From positions 53,719,640-53,783,639 of the forward strand of contig OX104127.1 of the NCBI GenBank assembly GCA_944470555.2: a stretch of DNA of 64,000 nucleotides. The letters are read 5' to 3'. Numbering within the stretch: the first letter of the stretch is position 1; each line of letters starts with the position of its first letter. The DNA is from Heterobilharzia americana. Its lineage: Eukaryota > Platyhelminthes > Trematoda > Strigeidida > Schistosomatidae. Below are positions 11,690 through 22,935 of the stretch, in pieces. The position numbers and the translations under genes are program-made. Under the pieces are notes generated by a model. That model ran no database searches and was not told where the DNA came from. It saw only the letters and a program-made list of their open reading frames with translations.

Positions 11690-12290
11690 TAGTGGAGAAT
11701 ACTTGTAGCTCAGATGGATGGTCTCGGTTGTATTGTGTTATCTGAGCTCCGTTGTTTAATCATGAAGCTTTCATCGTCTTCCTAGACGACATCATCAGCA
11801 CTAACTTCAGTATGAAGTGAGCTATCAATGATTTAGTAGCTTGCCCTGACCAACCGCTTGCTGATTGGTTGTTTCCCTTGATTGCTGTGTCATTGACTGT
11901 ATAGATTTTCCTGTTGGCTGTACCTCTGCTTGACTTCTGACCTTTCTGTCGTTTATCATCTTTCTCATTCGTTGATAGATTGGGTGTATGTGTATACATT
12001 TATTGATTGATTTATTGATACATCTGTTGATTGCTGACTGATTGACTGACCTGAATACCAAGCTTCTAGGAGTTCTCTAATATTCTTTGTGTTTCCTCTC
12101 TCCAACCAAGATTTCTACATAGTCCAAACTGAATTCATGTCAATAATTATCCAAATGCATTGAAATGAATAATGAAATGTCATGTGTGACATTTACTAGC
12201 CGATTGGTGTTCATGTAGACGAAGGTGAAGAGGGAGACTACTTTGTCCAATGTAGTGCTGACTACAGTTATTGTAGGGTTATTATTGTTT
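11690..12290 (-). mobile_element. Penelope-like element 3' part: GIY-YIG plus hammerhead
   Basis: Minus-strand counterpart of the + copy at 47.7-48.4 kb. The GIY-YIG remnant lies at about 12290-12100 (SSRRLRLRLHEH-like text after correcting shifts); a SVNQSAIN/TCAGTC-rich segment follows near 12060-12030 and a hammerhead motif at 11743-11800 closes it. Terminated 3' near 11690. Confidence 0.75.
11743..11800 (-). ncRNA. PLE-associated hammerhead ribozyme motif
   Basis: On the minus strand, CTGATGA (11798-11792) is followed by a GTCGTCT...AAGACGA hairpin and GAAA (11772-11769). Stem III pairs GCTTC with GGAGC across an AT-rich loop, and the predicted cleavage follows GAGCTC at about 11744/11743. 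The core is complete; stem I pairing next to the cleavage site is weak, so activity is uncertain. Confidence 0.6.
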
Positions 12291-12599
12291 TAACTGGTTG
12301 ATTAAGAATAGGTGATAATTGCACCACGTCAGATAATGATGTGATTTTATCTTGATCCACACAATTCATATTATTCTCTGGGATGCTAATCATGGTTACA
12401 TAGCAAAATATCCATTTCAATAAATGTATTACACTTCAACTAAAAGATCTTAAAAAGGATAAAAGTTTGAATGAATAAATATTTTTTCATTAAAGTCTCA
12501 TCAGGCAGTCAGTAACTATGGTATATCGGATCAAATGTAAGTCAGAAATACGAATTTATAGAGTGAAAATGAATAGCCCCTTAAAAAAAACAACCCCAA

Positions 12600-13520
12600 A
12601 TCTTATCGATAAAAATCGGTTATTTGAGTCATCACTTACGTAAATCACGCAAATTCATTGTTTACAGATGGCCCGGGAAGAATAGGTGAATGTGTTGAGT
12701 TGTTTTTGGAACCCAGATTTCAGATTTCCTAATTGTATTTTACTGCAATAACTTCAACAGTTTGAAGAAGGTGAATTCTTACTGCTTGTAGCATTCGACT
12801 TGGTATCTTGTAGATGATTGAGAAAGGAAGTAGACTCAATGTCAACATTATAGTCAGTATTACTTAAGTGGGATTGGATAGAATTAGTAATGTTCTTTAT
12901 CAAAGGGTTTTCATTAAGAAGAATATAACATACAAAGCAGTAAAGCCAGTCATTTCTATATGTGACATGAAGCATAAATTCACCAACCTTCTATTGAGGA
13001 GAGATAATCTAGTCGAAATTATTACAAGTAGACTTCAGCACCCGTTAAACAAGACTTTCCCTGCGGCCAATCTGAGAATGACATCCAGTAATAGATGTAT
13101 CGTCATCACCATGTCTAAAGGGTAAAATCTCTCATATGTCCAACTCAGTGGGCACCTATAAATTCAGCTGCTTTTGTGAAGTGACCCGTTCAGGATGAAC
13201 TATAAGAATACTTTTGACAACGTGAGAAAGAATATCTACCAGTAAGACTGGTAGATACTGGCTATAATGATGATATTAAGTCTACTTCCTTTCTCAATCA
13301 TCTACAAGATACCAAGTCGAATGCCACAAGCAATAAGAATTCACCTTCCTCAAACTGCTGAAGTTATTGCAGTAAAACAAAATTAGGAAACCTGAACTCT
13401 ATGTTCCAAAAACAACTCAACACATTCGCACATACTTCTGTGGCTATCTATATGGATGAAATTTACGAAATTTAGGTAAATAACAACTCAAATAACTTGT
13501 TCCTACCAACTTGGTATTCA
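12600..13520. mobile_element. Penelope-like fragment inside a long inverted repeat
   Basis: Arms at about 12600-12870 and 13245-13520 are reverse complements over most of their length: the left reads ACTGCAATAACTTCAACAGT, while the right has CTGCTGAAGTTATTGCAGT. Between them, the + strand at 12868-13200 encodes PLE text with DNLVEIITSRLQHPLNKTFP, AANLRMT and, after a stop, YKFSCFCEV, the entry to a GIY-YIG domain. Inverted terminal copies are a known PLE feature. Confidence 0.7.
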
Positions 13521-13930
13521 GGTAGGTTATGCATACAGGTTGAACAATTCGATTCCACAAAACAACGGAAAATAACAAGTATGTAAATAAATAGTAATAA
13601 CTATCACCCGTTATACAAGAAGCGGCTATCGTTCCTTAGTGGTATAGTGGATAATGTCTTGGCGTTTGAAGCGATGCGTACGAGGTTCGAGTCTCAGTGG
13701 GAACAACATCAGTGGGGTGCAGGTACGTCCAGCTGACGAGTGAGTCCCAAATAGGACGAAATGTGCATTCTGAATTCTTCTGCTAGCCACAATCGACCAA
13801 ATTATCACAGTTAATATTCAGGCAATATCGAGGTATCTGCATAGGAGCCCATATGCCAATGGAGGTCGAACAGTTCGATCCAACAAAACAACGGAGGATT
13901 AAAAGTATACCTCAATAAATAGTAATAAGT
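13500..13930 (+). mobile_element. Smalpha-like hammerhead SINE, about 1.3 units
   Basis: The tail block GAACAATTCGATTCCACAAA at 13542 recurs as GAACAGTTCGATCCAACAAA at 13868, an offset of 326 bp. Between them are a tRNA-like head (A box TGGTATAGTGGATAATG, B box GAGGTTCGAGTC, about 13640-13705) and a hammerhead at 13727-13780. The partial head-to-tail duplication and unit length match the roughly 330-bp schistosome satellite/SINE known for hammerheads. Confidence 0.8.
13727..13785 (+). ncRNA. Hammerhead motif with insertion (probably impaired)
   Basis: CTGACGA at 13733-13739, stem II GTCC/GGAC and GAAA at 13758-13761 are all present, but four extra bases (GTGA) separate the CTGACGA box from stem II, and the cleavage side reads TTC/TGAA where other copies have ATC/CTGG. 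Confidence 0.6.
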
Positions 13931-14129
13931 ATACATTTATTCATTTACGCAAATAACCGACATTTTCGTTGTTCAGCATTGTTCAGCTTATTTATAAATG
14001 CTTACCTTGAAATGCAGTAGATTCACCTGATTCAAAGTGTTAATCAACAAAAATACCAGATGTATTTAACAGTGAAACTTAATGAAACATTATCCGGTTT
14101 AAAAGATGATCATACAACTATATGACATT

Positions 14130-15310
14130 ATATGTTTGAGGTCTGAAGCGACTAAAGGATGCACTGGATTCAAAACCAAGATCAAAACACGTTGGCTGGA
14201 TTCAGGAAGTACAAATCATCGGCGGACCAAATTGCAACGCCACTCTACACATCATCATAGAACACAATACACAATGACAGTCAACCCTATACCTCAAATT
14301 CATCAACTTCAAAAGCCCTTCGACAACGTCCAACAACAAGTAACTTGCCAGCTTCTGCTTCAACACTACCGTTTCAGTGCCACAAACCTCCTTCAATCTC
14401 ATTCAACAAGTATATGAAGACACGACATGTGAAGTAATTGACAATGCGAAGCTCAGTGATGCCTTTGAAGTGAAGACAGGTTGACAGGAATAAGACAAGC
14501 CTGTCTATTATCACCCATCATCTTCCTGATTGTGGTCGACTGGATGAAGCAGGAGACAGTGAGGAGTGAGAAGATGGGGATATGCTGTTTGACCGGGAGA
14601 GGATTCTAGGAGATTAGGATTTCGTCGATGATGACTTATGTCTAATGTCTTGTGGTAGAAACTCAGAGATCCACATGTGAAAACTAACAAGTTGACAGAA
14701 GAGGCAAGGCAATGCAGGGCAGGGCAGCCAAGGAAGACGTGAGTTGAAGTGAGCGTAGAGAAGAGAGAGGTGATGAAGTTGGCCAACCAACGCAACCAAC
14801 AACAACAACAACAACAACACCGACAAGCAACAAGCTCCAATCACGGTCAACGGGAGGAACTTGAGGGAAGCAGTCTCTTTCAACTACACCGACACCTAAT
14901 TAGGCGTGGTAGCATGGTTTCAATTACAGGGTGCACAGACACAGACGAGGAAGTCGAAGCCAGACAGGATCGAAAAGACAGCAAGACAGGCCTTCCTACA
15001 TTAACCTGAAACGAGTGTGTAGATCTTGTGCTCTGCACTCAGCATAAAGCCTGAACAACATTCGGATTTTCAACACTAAGTCAGTGCTCCAATGTGATGG
15101 TTGAGAGACTTGGCGTTTTATGGGAAGCATTTCCAATAAACTACAGACATTTATCAACAACTGCTGCCTACTCTGGCTCTTTACTGAAGCTGAGATGGCC
15201 GGAAAGAATAATACAAATAGGCACGGCGGAACTGTAGCTGACTGGCTGGCTGGCAGCGAACCGATGAAGCAAGAATCTATCACTCAACAACTATGCACTG
15301 GAAGAAAGTG
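14130..15310 (+). mobile_element. RTE family A copy, RT to thumb
   Basis: The plus strand begins in the RT palm (SEATKGCTGF, NVQQQ), passes motif B' near 14490-14520 and a frameshifted motif C near 14610-14645, then the GTD thumb block near 14925-14960 and a short GGCTGACTGGCTGGCTGGC run at 15237-15256. It stops at about 15310 without the usual 3' end or TAA tail. Confidence 0.8.
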
Positions 15311-18170
15311 GATACAAGTGAATACAACTTACCCATTCAGAGAAAATACTTTTCATTGGGTTGTCTAGAAAGCTGTTTAACTTATTGTCCAATATGCGGA
15401 GTGAAAAATTCTTGAGGTAATCTAAGAGAGAAGTATTCTATGTACCAAATAATGGAATTCCTGGAAATACCGAAGTCAACAGAGAGAATTTAGATATGTT
15501 ACTGAAGACTGGAATCAGTGAAGTATATGAAAATTTGTGTTGTTAGGGGCAAAAAAGTTTAGATGACCATCAACACTCATCAGGAAAATTAGGACATATA
15601 GTCAATACTCGTGGAAAGTAACCTACACTTCTGATAAAATACACGAAATCCTACAGATCCTACCAGAAACTGTAAACCCTCGGAAACCACTAAAGTGTTC
15701 AGACTATAGTATCCAGCGTACCTGTTACGTTCACGTCTAAAGGAGGTACGTTCTTGTGGGTGGATATGTACAGTATAGAAGGCCTATAAATTTATTTGCC
15801 TTGACAAACAGTGTTGACCACTTCATGAACAAACTTGTTCTAATCAATCACAAACTACACCTACAAAACACTTGAAACGCATGTATTTTCCTTCATGATT
15901 TAGACCAGATAATCGTTAGTTGTTTGCAACCAATCAGTAGGAATCTGAGCACCAAAATCATTATTTCGTATTTATCGACACTCATCGGCACAGCATATCT
16001 ATCTGCAACCTCGAGGAAAGTGATATTCCGTCTCAGGTTCAAATGCACTCCACCCAATCCTCCAATCAAACACGTTACCAGTAAGCTATCCTGTTTCTTC
16101 AATTCGACCTCTTGTATAACACGAATGAATACATTTGTTGATCAATACAGAGTAACAAATCACATACTCTCTAATCTTCTAACTCACTGAATACATTGTG
16201 AAATGATCGATAGAATTCGGTCAGTTCTCAGGACTAGACAACATGAAGTGAGTTACTTATTCCACAGTGACCAAACAATATGTCCAGTGTTTCGACTCAC
16301 CTGCTCACTATCCCCCTAACATTGCAAGATGTGTATTAATCAGATAACAAGTTCATAGATGATCACACAATCTGAGTTGTAGTCACTCGTATGTGAAGCA
16401 ATCAGAGAAGAATATCGACTAAACGTCATATACATACACATAAAATGAACAAAGTGACTTTGTGAAATGGTGAACTGGACTTAGTGGAAATGTTGTGAAT
16501 CATTTGTCCCGAGTTATTCACAGACAACAAACAATAAATACACCAACCGAATCATCCACACTGGCTTGACATTTGAAGGTCACAGGAGATATGCAAATGT
16601 TTTTCACATATTTTCAGGACACTGTATTCAGGATACAATGGATAGATAGATATGATTCAGTCTGAAATTGTTTGTCACAATAATGTCAACTAGTCATGCA
16701 TGGAATGTAGATGGTAAAGCTTTCAATTGTTCTCATCGTGATTCTGATATGTAAGTAATTGTGGTGTTGCCTATTGGATGACTTGTGAGAGGATTGTTGT
16801 TGAATCCCAGTGAGTTGTATTAGAAGACAGAAGATAAGAGAAGGTGAACTTTTGTATAACAAAGTAGATAAGTTGACTCAGCTTGATTTATGTCAGTATT
16901 GGAATCAACAGACATATCACAGAATCCACACACCATTTGTGAGTTCCATTGAAGGCAACTGCTGTGCTGTTAGGTATGTGAATGCGTTTACAACAAACAT
17001 TAACGTCTACTGTCGATGAATAAGTGTTCTGCTGTAGGTACTTCTAATCCGTGTAAGGTGAGCATTTAAAACGTTGATCTGTTGAAATTCTTCTGTGAAG
17101 GTTGTGTTTTTGGCTCAGCTATGAAGGATTTCCACAGAATTGAGTAAGTATTATCCAAGGAAGTTGTTATTGAGAGCAAGAAGTGTACTCAGACACGTTA
17201 TCATTAATTAGTAGAAAGGTTTATCTAGCTTGTATCATTCTGAGATCCATGTTAGTTTTGTGAATCATGCTTTTAGTTGTAAATTGATGAATGAATTTTG
17301 AAATATCACCTCATTTCTGACATTCTGAGTAAAGTGGTAGTCTTAAATTTGGCTTCACAGATGATAATTGATATTCATCTTGATTATCGACTGAGCTTCT
17401 GTTTCACTACATACAGTTAGCATGTTTCATTGGAAGGGAACATAGTGCACTTAAGTGGACACACCAACTGTAGTCTCTTCATAGTTTGACACTCAGTTCT
17501 GATTCTCATGTAATTCAATCATCTTCAGTCTGTAAGGATATTAACTGTTTGAGTCATGAATCGATCTGCATACCCAAAGTATCAGACTAGTCACTGTTTC
17601 AAGAATTATCGACACAGGTGACTGCAATAGCTGAGAGTTTTTATCACGTGATCATTGTTGATTTCAGAACTCAGTGAGCAAACAAATGAAGTTAAACAAC
17701 ATATCATTTGACCAGAGTAAGTTATAGTGAGCTTATTTCAAGAACTCACTGATATTTGAATGTCTAGATTAGTTGGAGTTGATCATAAAAATCTGAGGTT
17801 CTATTTGACATGATAGTTAGTCAGCATTTATTATAGAAATCACGATAAATATCATATTTCTGCTTATCTTTTCGAGTTGTACATCTTTCATACACTGTGT
17901 GCTGAAACGTAGTACTTACTATTTCAGCTATTATTTATTGTTCAGAATACTTTGAACGTATAAATATCTTTAAACTGGCTATTTCTCTGATATTATATCA
18001 CAAGGAATACTGCTCTCATATTCTGCATGCTTTCTGGAACAAACTTTAGTGGTCAGTATCAAAAGAAGATATTTTCTGAATGAATTACTCTTATCCACTA
18101 CTATCTCAGTGCATTTGTGAATCAGTGACTAGTTAGCAAAACAAATTCGACTGATCAGCTATCAGTAAGT
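15311..18170. other. Long AT-rich stretch without a recognised gene
   Basis: The small frames at 15.9-16.2 kb and 16.8-17.0 kb have no recognisable motif and no convincing splice borders. A repeat shared with 34.3, 43.4 and 58.3 kb (text like GGACTAGACAACATGAA) lies near 16190-16340. The rest is unassigned, probably intron. Confidence 0.4.
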
Positions 18171-18289
18171 GGAATTTAAAGGCCACCTTAGGAACAACTG
18201 AAATGACAAATCAGTCTTTGGTATTGGTACTTTTTGATAAAGGAGTGTAATTGGCTATCTTATCAATTGCTAAGGTGGCCTTTAAAGTC
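18171..18289. mobile_element. MITE-like element copy 6
   Basis: Begins GGAATTTAAAGGCCACCTTAG and ends CTAAGGTGGCCTTTAAAGTC, 119 bp, with the interior AATCAGTCTTTGGTATT and TAATTGGCTATC shared with the copy at 4.96 kb. The inverted ends are nearly perfect. Confidence 0.75.
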
Positions 18290-18349
18290 AACCGAATTTT
18301 TTAGCATTCGTAAAATAATAATCAATAATCCAGGTAATTATGGTAATTT

Positions 18350-18695
18350 GGTTGGTTGTAGCTAGCAGAAGAATCCAGGATGCGCGTTGCGTCCTATTTG
18401 TGAGTCGGTCGTCAGCTGAATGTGTCTGCATCTCAGTGTGGAGTGATGTTGTTCCCACTGAGACTCGAACCTTGTACGCATCGCTTCAAACGCTAAGGCG
18501 TTATCTACTATGTCACGGAGGAACAATAGCCACATCTTGTACAACGGGTATTAGTTATTACTATTTATTGACATACTTGTTATTTTCCGTTGTTTTGTTG
18601 GATTGAATTGTTCGACCTCTGTTGGCATATTGTTTCGTATGCGGATGCCTCGATATTGCCTGAATGTTAATTGTGGCTAGCATAAGAATCCAGGA
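18350..18695 (-). mobile_element. Smalpha-like hammerhead SINE, about 1.05 units
   Basis: The minus strand carries a ribozyme at its 3' side (18362-18420), a tRNA-like head (B box GGTTCGAGTCTCAGTGGGAA in reverse complement near 18455-18475; A box near 18520) and the tail block near 18600. The segment CTAGCAGAAGAATCCAGG at 18362 recurs as CTAGCATAAGAATCCAGG at 18677, a 315-bp period. The copy therefore starts and ends inside the ribozyme. Confidence 0.8.
18362..18425 (-). ncRNA. Hammerhead motif, core mutated
   Basis: Minus strand: CTGACGA is present and stem III/cleavage text CGCGCATC/CTGG is intact, but GAAA reads GCAA and stem II is altered (CGACTCACAAATAGGAC). Likely inactive. Confidence 0.6.
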
Positions 18696-18956
18696 CGCGC
18701 AAATTTAAGTTTATAATATTAACTGATGTGAAGAGATGGGAATTGCTTTATTACACCCGACCAGTAGCTCCTACTCTGACTTGGTGGCCGAGCTTGTATG
18801 TCACAATGACCTGACATGTATGCTGGTCGAACGCTTGTTCCCGTGAGGTCATACTATACCAGAGAAGTATGTTGGTTGGTGATATGACAAGAAGCAATTA
18901 CTTTTACCCCTAAAATGTTCTTAAACAATGAAATGATGGATTATGATGGCTTAAAT

Positions 18957-19336
18957 CAGTCATTAGTAGTTCTTGGTGATCTAAAACCACAGGGCGTACG
19001 TCTGGCCACACCTTCCGTAATACAGGTCAATTTTTGTGGTATGAAAAAGGCCATACGTGACCGATCTCTAGCAAATATCCCCTGGGCTCTGCAACCACAC
19101 ACTAGTCCTTCTTTTTCAAGTACCTCAAGAAGACTTTGAAGTACTTAACTTTATCTAAGTCTTCTTGAGGTACTTGAAAAAGAGGGATTAGTGAGTGGTC
19201 GCAGAGCCCAGGGGAAATTTGCTAGAGATCGGTCACGTATGGCCTTTATCATGCCACAAAATTTGGCCTGTATTACGGAAGGTGTGGCCAGACGTACACC
19301 CTGTGGTTTAAGATCACCACCAACTACTGATGACTG
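18957..19336. repeat. Palindrome 1: two 180-bp arms, 20-nt spacer
   Basis: Left arm 18957-19136 and right arm 19157-19336 are reverse complements with about 14 mismatches (near 92 percent identity). The spacer 19137-19156 reads TGAAGTACTTAACTTTATCT. Transcribed in either direction this would fold into a 180-bp hairpin. One frame (right arm +, left arm -) stays open through the arm, starting SLLEVLEKEGLV and ending in a stop at the outer tip. Differences between arms are mostly non-synonymous in that frame, so it is not maintained as protein here. Origin unknown. Confidence 0.9.
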
Positions 19337-19342
19337 ACTGGT

Positions 19343-19687
19343 CTCAAGTATAGTCTGATTGCTATAAGACAGCTACGAATAAAGAACTGAGCTACACAAA
19401 ATATGGCGCGATATTTAAAATTAATGTCTAATACATGATTTCCCATCTAAGAAACATACCATTCCACGTTTAATCGTAGCCAGTGCTGAGGTGGCTTGTG
19501 AGGTTGAGTTACTTAACTTTATCTACCTCACAAGCCATCTCAGCACTGGCTGCGATTAAACGTGGAATGGTGAGTTTCTTAGGTGGGAAATCATGTATTA
19601 GACATTAATTTTAAATATCGCACCATATTTTGTGTAGCTCAGTTCTTTATTCGTAGCTATCTTATAGCAATCAGACTATACTTGAGA
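19343..19687. repeat. Palindrome 2: two ~162-bp arms, 20-nt spacer
   Basis: Left arm 19343-19504 and right arm 19525-19687 are reverse complements with about seven mismatches (near 96 percent). The spacer 19505-19524 reads TGAGTTACTTAACTTTATCT, identical to the palindrome 1 spacer at 18 of 20 positions, although the arms are unrelated. Only six bases separate the two palindromes. A short open frame (SQAISALAAIKRGMVSF) starts beside the spacer and ends within the arm. Confidence 0.9.
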
Positions 19688-19699
19688 TCGACCAAAATG

Positions 19700-20335
19700 A
19701 GCGCTAACTAATGAAAAAATAACTGGAAGCTTACTCTATCTGAGGTCAAGACCGTAAATTTCCTAATCCCTGTGAATACTTCAGGTTATTTAGTTACTCA
19801 AGTTTCGATTCCCTTAAAATCGATTGTAGTATGAAGAGGATAAAAAAATTTGTCCTGAAAAAAAAGGAAATATCCATTTGGTGGATAGATCACTATCATA
19901 TAACTTGGTTAAATCCGTTTGTTAGTGTCTATTTTCCGATCGTTCCCACTGTTGACCAGAATGTTTCAGTAATAATTTCAAGCTTAATTTTCTAACTTGA
20001 TTGATATGAATAGTTTTCTTGGCAGTCACACTATAATTCTAATAGAAAAAAAGCAAGAAAACGAAGATTAGTGTGGTCAGATTTTATCGTCCTAAAGCAA
20101 AAGTAAAGCAGAGTTTATAATGCATGCTAAATTATGCTTACCTGAATTAGCAATATAATTTTCTTGTAATTTAAAAATCTCCCAAGTGAAAAGAAGTAAC
20201 CTCATTTATTTTTTTACCACTGAATAAAAAACATAGCAATTTTATCCAAACTGGATAACAGTAATTAAACAAACATCTCGCAAAACGTTTTGTTCATATT
20301 CAAATCGACGTTACCGGTTTCATTGTTACAAAGAA
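19700..20335. other. No gene seen
   Basis: AT-rich, stop-dense sequence without recognisable repeats. Confidence 0.4.
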
Positions 20336-21965
20336 CTTTATTATTATTATTATTATTATTATTTGTCCCTTGGGTTCCTAATGGAACATACAACTTCAGT
20401 AGCACGTCTCCATTACACTCTCTTCTCTACAATCTTTTCAACCCAGCTCCACCACTGACCACAACCTCTCATTTCCTCCTCACACGATCTCCTCCATGTC
20501 ACACTCACATGGCACGCCCAACTGGTTGTTTGCCATCTGGGTTCCACTCGAGGGCCTGACCCGACTCGTGATGTCCCCAGTCAGCCCTCTCAGTGAATGC
20601 CCAATCCATCTGCACTTCCCTCCAGTGCATATTTGTTGAGTGATAGCTTCTTGCTTCATCGGTTCGCTACCTGCCAGCCAGCCAGCCAGTCAACCAGAGC
20701 TCCTCCTCACTTATTCTCACTATTCCATCCGGTCATCTGATCTTCAGTAAAGAGCCAGAGTAGACAGCAGTTGTTGATGAATGTCTGTAGTTTGTTGGAA
20801 ATGCTTTTGGTGACGCGCCAAGTCTCTCAACCATCACATTGAAGCACTGACTTACTGTTGAAAATCCGGATGTTGTTCAGGCTTTATGCTGAGTGCAGAG
20901 CACAAGATCTACACACTGGTTTCAGGTTAATGTAGGAAGGCCTGTCTTGCTGTCTTTTCGATCCTGTCTGGCTTCGACTTCCTCGTCTGTGTCTGTGCAC
21001 CCTGTAATTGAAACGATGCTACCTCGCCTAATTAGGTGTCGGTGTAGTTGAAAGAGACTACTTCCCTCAAGTTTATCCCGTTCATGGTAACTGCAGCTTG
21101 CTGCTTGTCGGTGTTGTTGTTGGTTGCGTTGGTTGCGTTGGTTGGTTGTCTTCATCACCTCTCTCTTCTCTACGCTCACTTCAACTCACGTCTTCCATGG
21201 CTGCCCTGCCTTGCCTTGCCTATCCTCTCAACTTGTTAGTTTTCACATGTAGATCTCCGAGTTTGTGCCACAAGACATTAGACATAAGTCATCATCGACG
21301 AAATCCAAATCTTCTACAATCCTCTCCCCAGTCAAACAGCATATCCCCATCTTCTCACTCCTCACTGTCTCCTGCTTCATCCAGTCGACCACAATCAGGA
21401 AGATGATGGGTGATAGTGGACAGGCTTGTCTTATTCCTGTCAACCTGTCTTCACTTCAAAGGCATCACTGAGCTTCACATTGTCAATTACTTCACATGTC
21501 GTGTCTTCATATACTTGTTGAATGAGATTGAAGGAGGTTTGTGGCACTGAAACGGTAGTGTTGAAGCAGAAGCTGTCAGATTACTTGTTGTTGGACGTTG
21601 TCGAAGGGCTTTGTGAAGTTGATGAATTTGAGGTATAGGGTTGACTGTCATTGTGTATTGTGTTCTATGATGATGTGTGGAGTGGCGTTGCGTTTTGGTC
21701 CGCATATGATTTGTACTTCCTGAATCCAGCCAACGTGTTTTGATCTTAGTTTTGAATCCAGTGCATCTTTAATCTCTGCAGAATAATGCGGCCTAATATT
21801 TTGCTTGCTTTGGGTGGATAGGAGATTGATTTCGCGCCAGTTCTTGCAGACACTGAGGTTTCCCTTCTTCGGGAGTTTAACGTTATTGTTAACAAAGAGA
21901 TAATCTGGGGAAGGATACATTTGACAAAAATGTACAAAGACGTCGAACAGTCTGGTCGCTTGCAC
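20336..21965 (-). mobile_element. RTE family A copy, longest RT-to-tail copy
   Basis: The minus strand starts with RT motif text VKLPKKGNLSVCKNWR and INLLSTQSKQN (21890-21800), continues through the block before motif B' (21705-21487), GIRQACPLSP and FVDDDLCL (21443-21243) and the GTD thumb block (near 20990), and ends in [13 protein letters not shown] text and a TTA (TAA) run at 20340-20362. It contains a short CCAG run at 20677-20700. The shared stop after SEIYM and other breaks make it dead. Confidence 0.88.
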
Positions 21966-22540
21966 TTGTATAACAGAGGAGAAATGGGTTAAGAAACAGT
22001 TGGTTTCATAATAAAGGGCCGAATTATCAGTTTAGACGAGAAGAGAGATTGGCTGTACATGACATCAACATTGTGGAGGAAACAAAAATTATACACTGTT
22101 GTAAACCCCTGGGCATTTTAACTATGGGGTGACATCCAGTTGCGCATTCCAGTTTACATGTATGCGTGGTCACATGTACGCACACGGGATCCATCAATCT
22201 ATGAAAGTAAGCCTCATAGAACACAAATTGGATGATCCCAGTGACCCTAGGCATTAGGGGTCAATATCATCGATAGCTGAATGTATCAGTAAGATGAATC
22301 ATAGGGCTGATTTTTACGCATCTTTCAAACCAATGTGCAAAACTGATTGGGAACATATAGTTTGGTTTGCTGAAGCTATATCTATAGAAAATCTCCGACC
22401 TTTTTTGTGTATTTAAGATGATGGTACATCATCAAAGTTGCTTTGTTGCTGCAACTCTGATATCAAGGGTGATCATTAAAGTATCTTTCTCCTTGCTTCT
22501 CAGCTAACAATTTGATTCCTAGACGTCTTTTTGCAGATGG
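21966..22540. other. No gene seen
   Basis: The minus-strand 75-codon frame at 22254-22027 has no recognisable motif. No splice-bounded exon was found. Confidence 0.4.
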
Positions 22541-22544
22541 GCTC

Positions 22545-22720
22545 CTATGTGGATGTCTCGTTACTGTCAGATATTTATGATGTGTTGTTCATCTTGGTGA
22601 ACTGCAGTGTAATCCAGGATACGCGTTTTGTTTTATCTGGGACTCATCAACACCCTAATGAGTGGTGCTGTTCCCAATGAAACTGGGACCCAGTACCCAT
22701 TCAATCCTCAGTAACAACGC
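22545..22720 (-). mobile_element. Smalpha-like SINE fragment, decayed hammerhead
   Basis: Minus strand: TTGATGAGTCCCAGATAAAAC, AAAA (for GAAA), then CGCGTATCCTGGATT at about 22655-22610. The GGGCTCCTATG tail text typical of this family is at 22540-22555. First core base and GAAA are both mutated. Confidence 0.65.
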
Positions 22721-22744
22721 AAAACTATAAATATCGAACAAAAC

Positions 22745-22935
22745 GTGGTCCTTGTGCCCAGGTGACCTAGTGGAAAACTCTTTGGCGTTTGAATCTATGG
22801 GTACCGGGTCCGAGTCTATGAGACTCAGCATCAGCGTATAGGTTTATGGATGTTAGATGGTTGGCGGCAATCGACAACATGCTCTGGACTTAGGCTACAC
22901 TCCTGTTGGCACTGATCAGCAGCGCACATCTACTA
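22745..22935 (+). mobile_element. tRNA-like SINE remnants (two families)
   Basis: 22755-22830 reads like the Smalpha-like head (GTGGAAAACTCTTTGGCGTTTGAA, then GGGTCCGAGTC). 22855-22930 (GGTTGGCGGCAATCGACAAC, TTGGCACTGATCAGCAGCG) matches the D SINE seen at 34.1 and 43.2 kb. Confidence 0.5.

Noticed and set aside
18915..19139. 74-codon protein gene in palindrome 1
   Set aside because: Frame is confined to one hairpin arm, the other arm differs mainly at non-synonymous sites, and no family is recognised.
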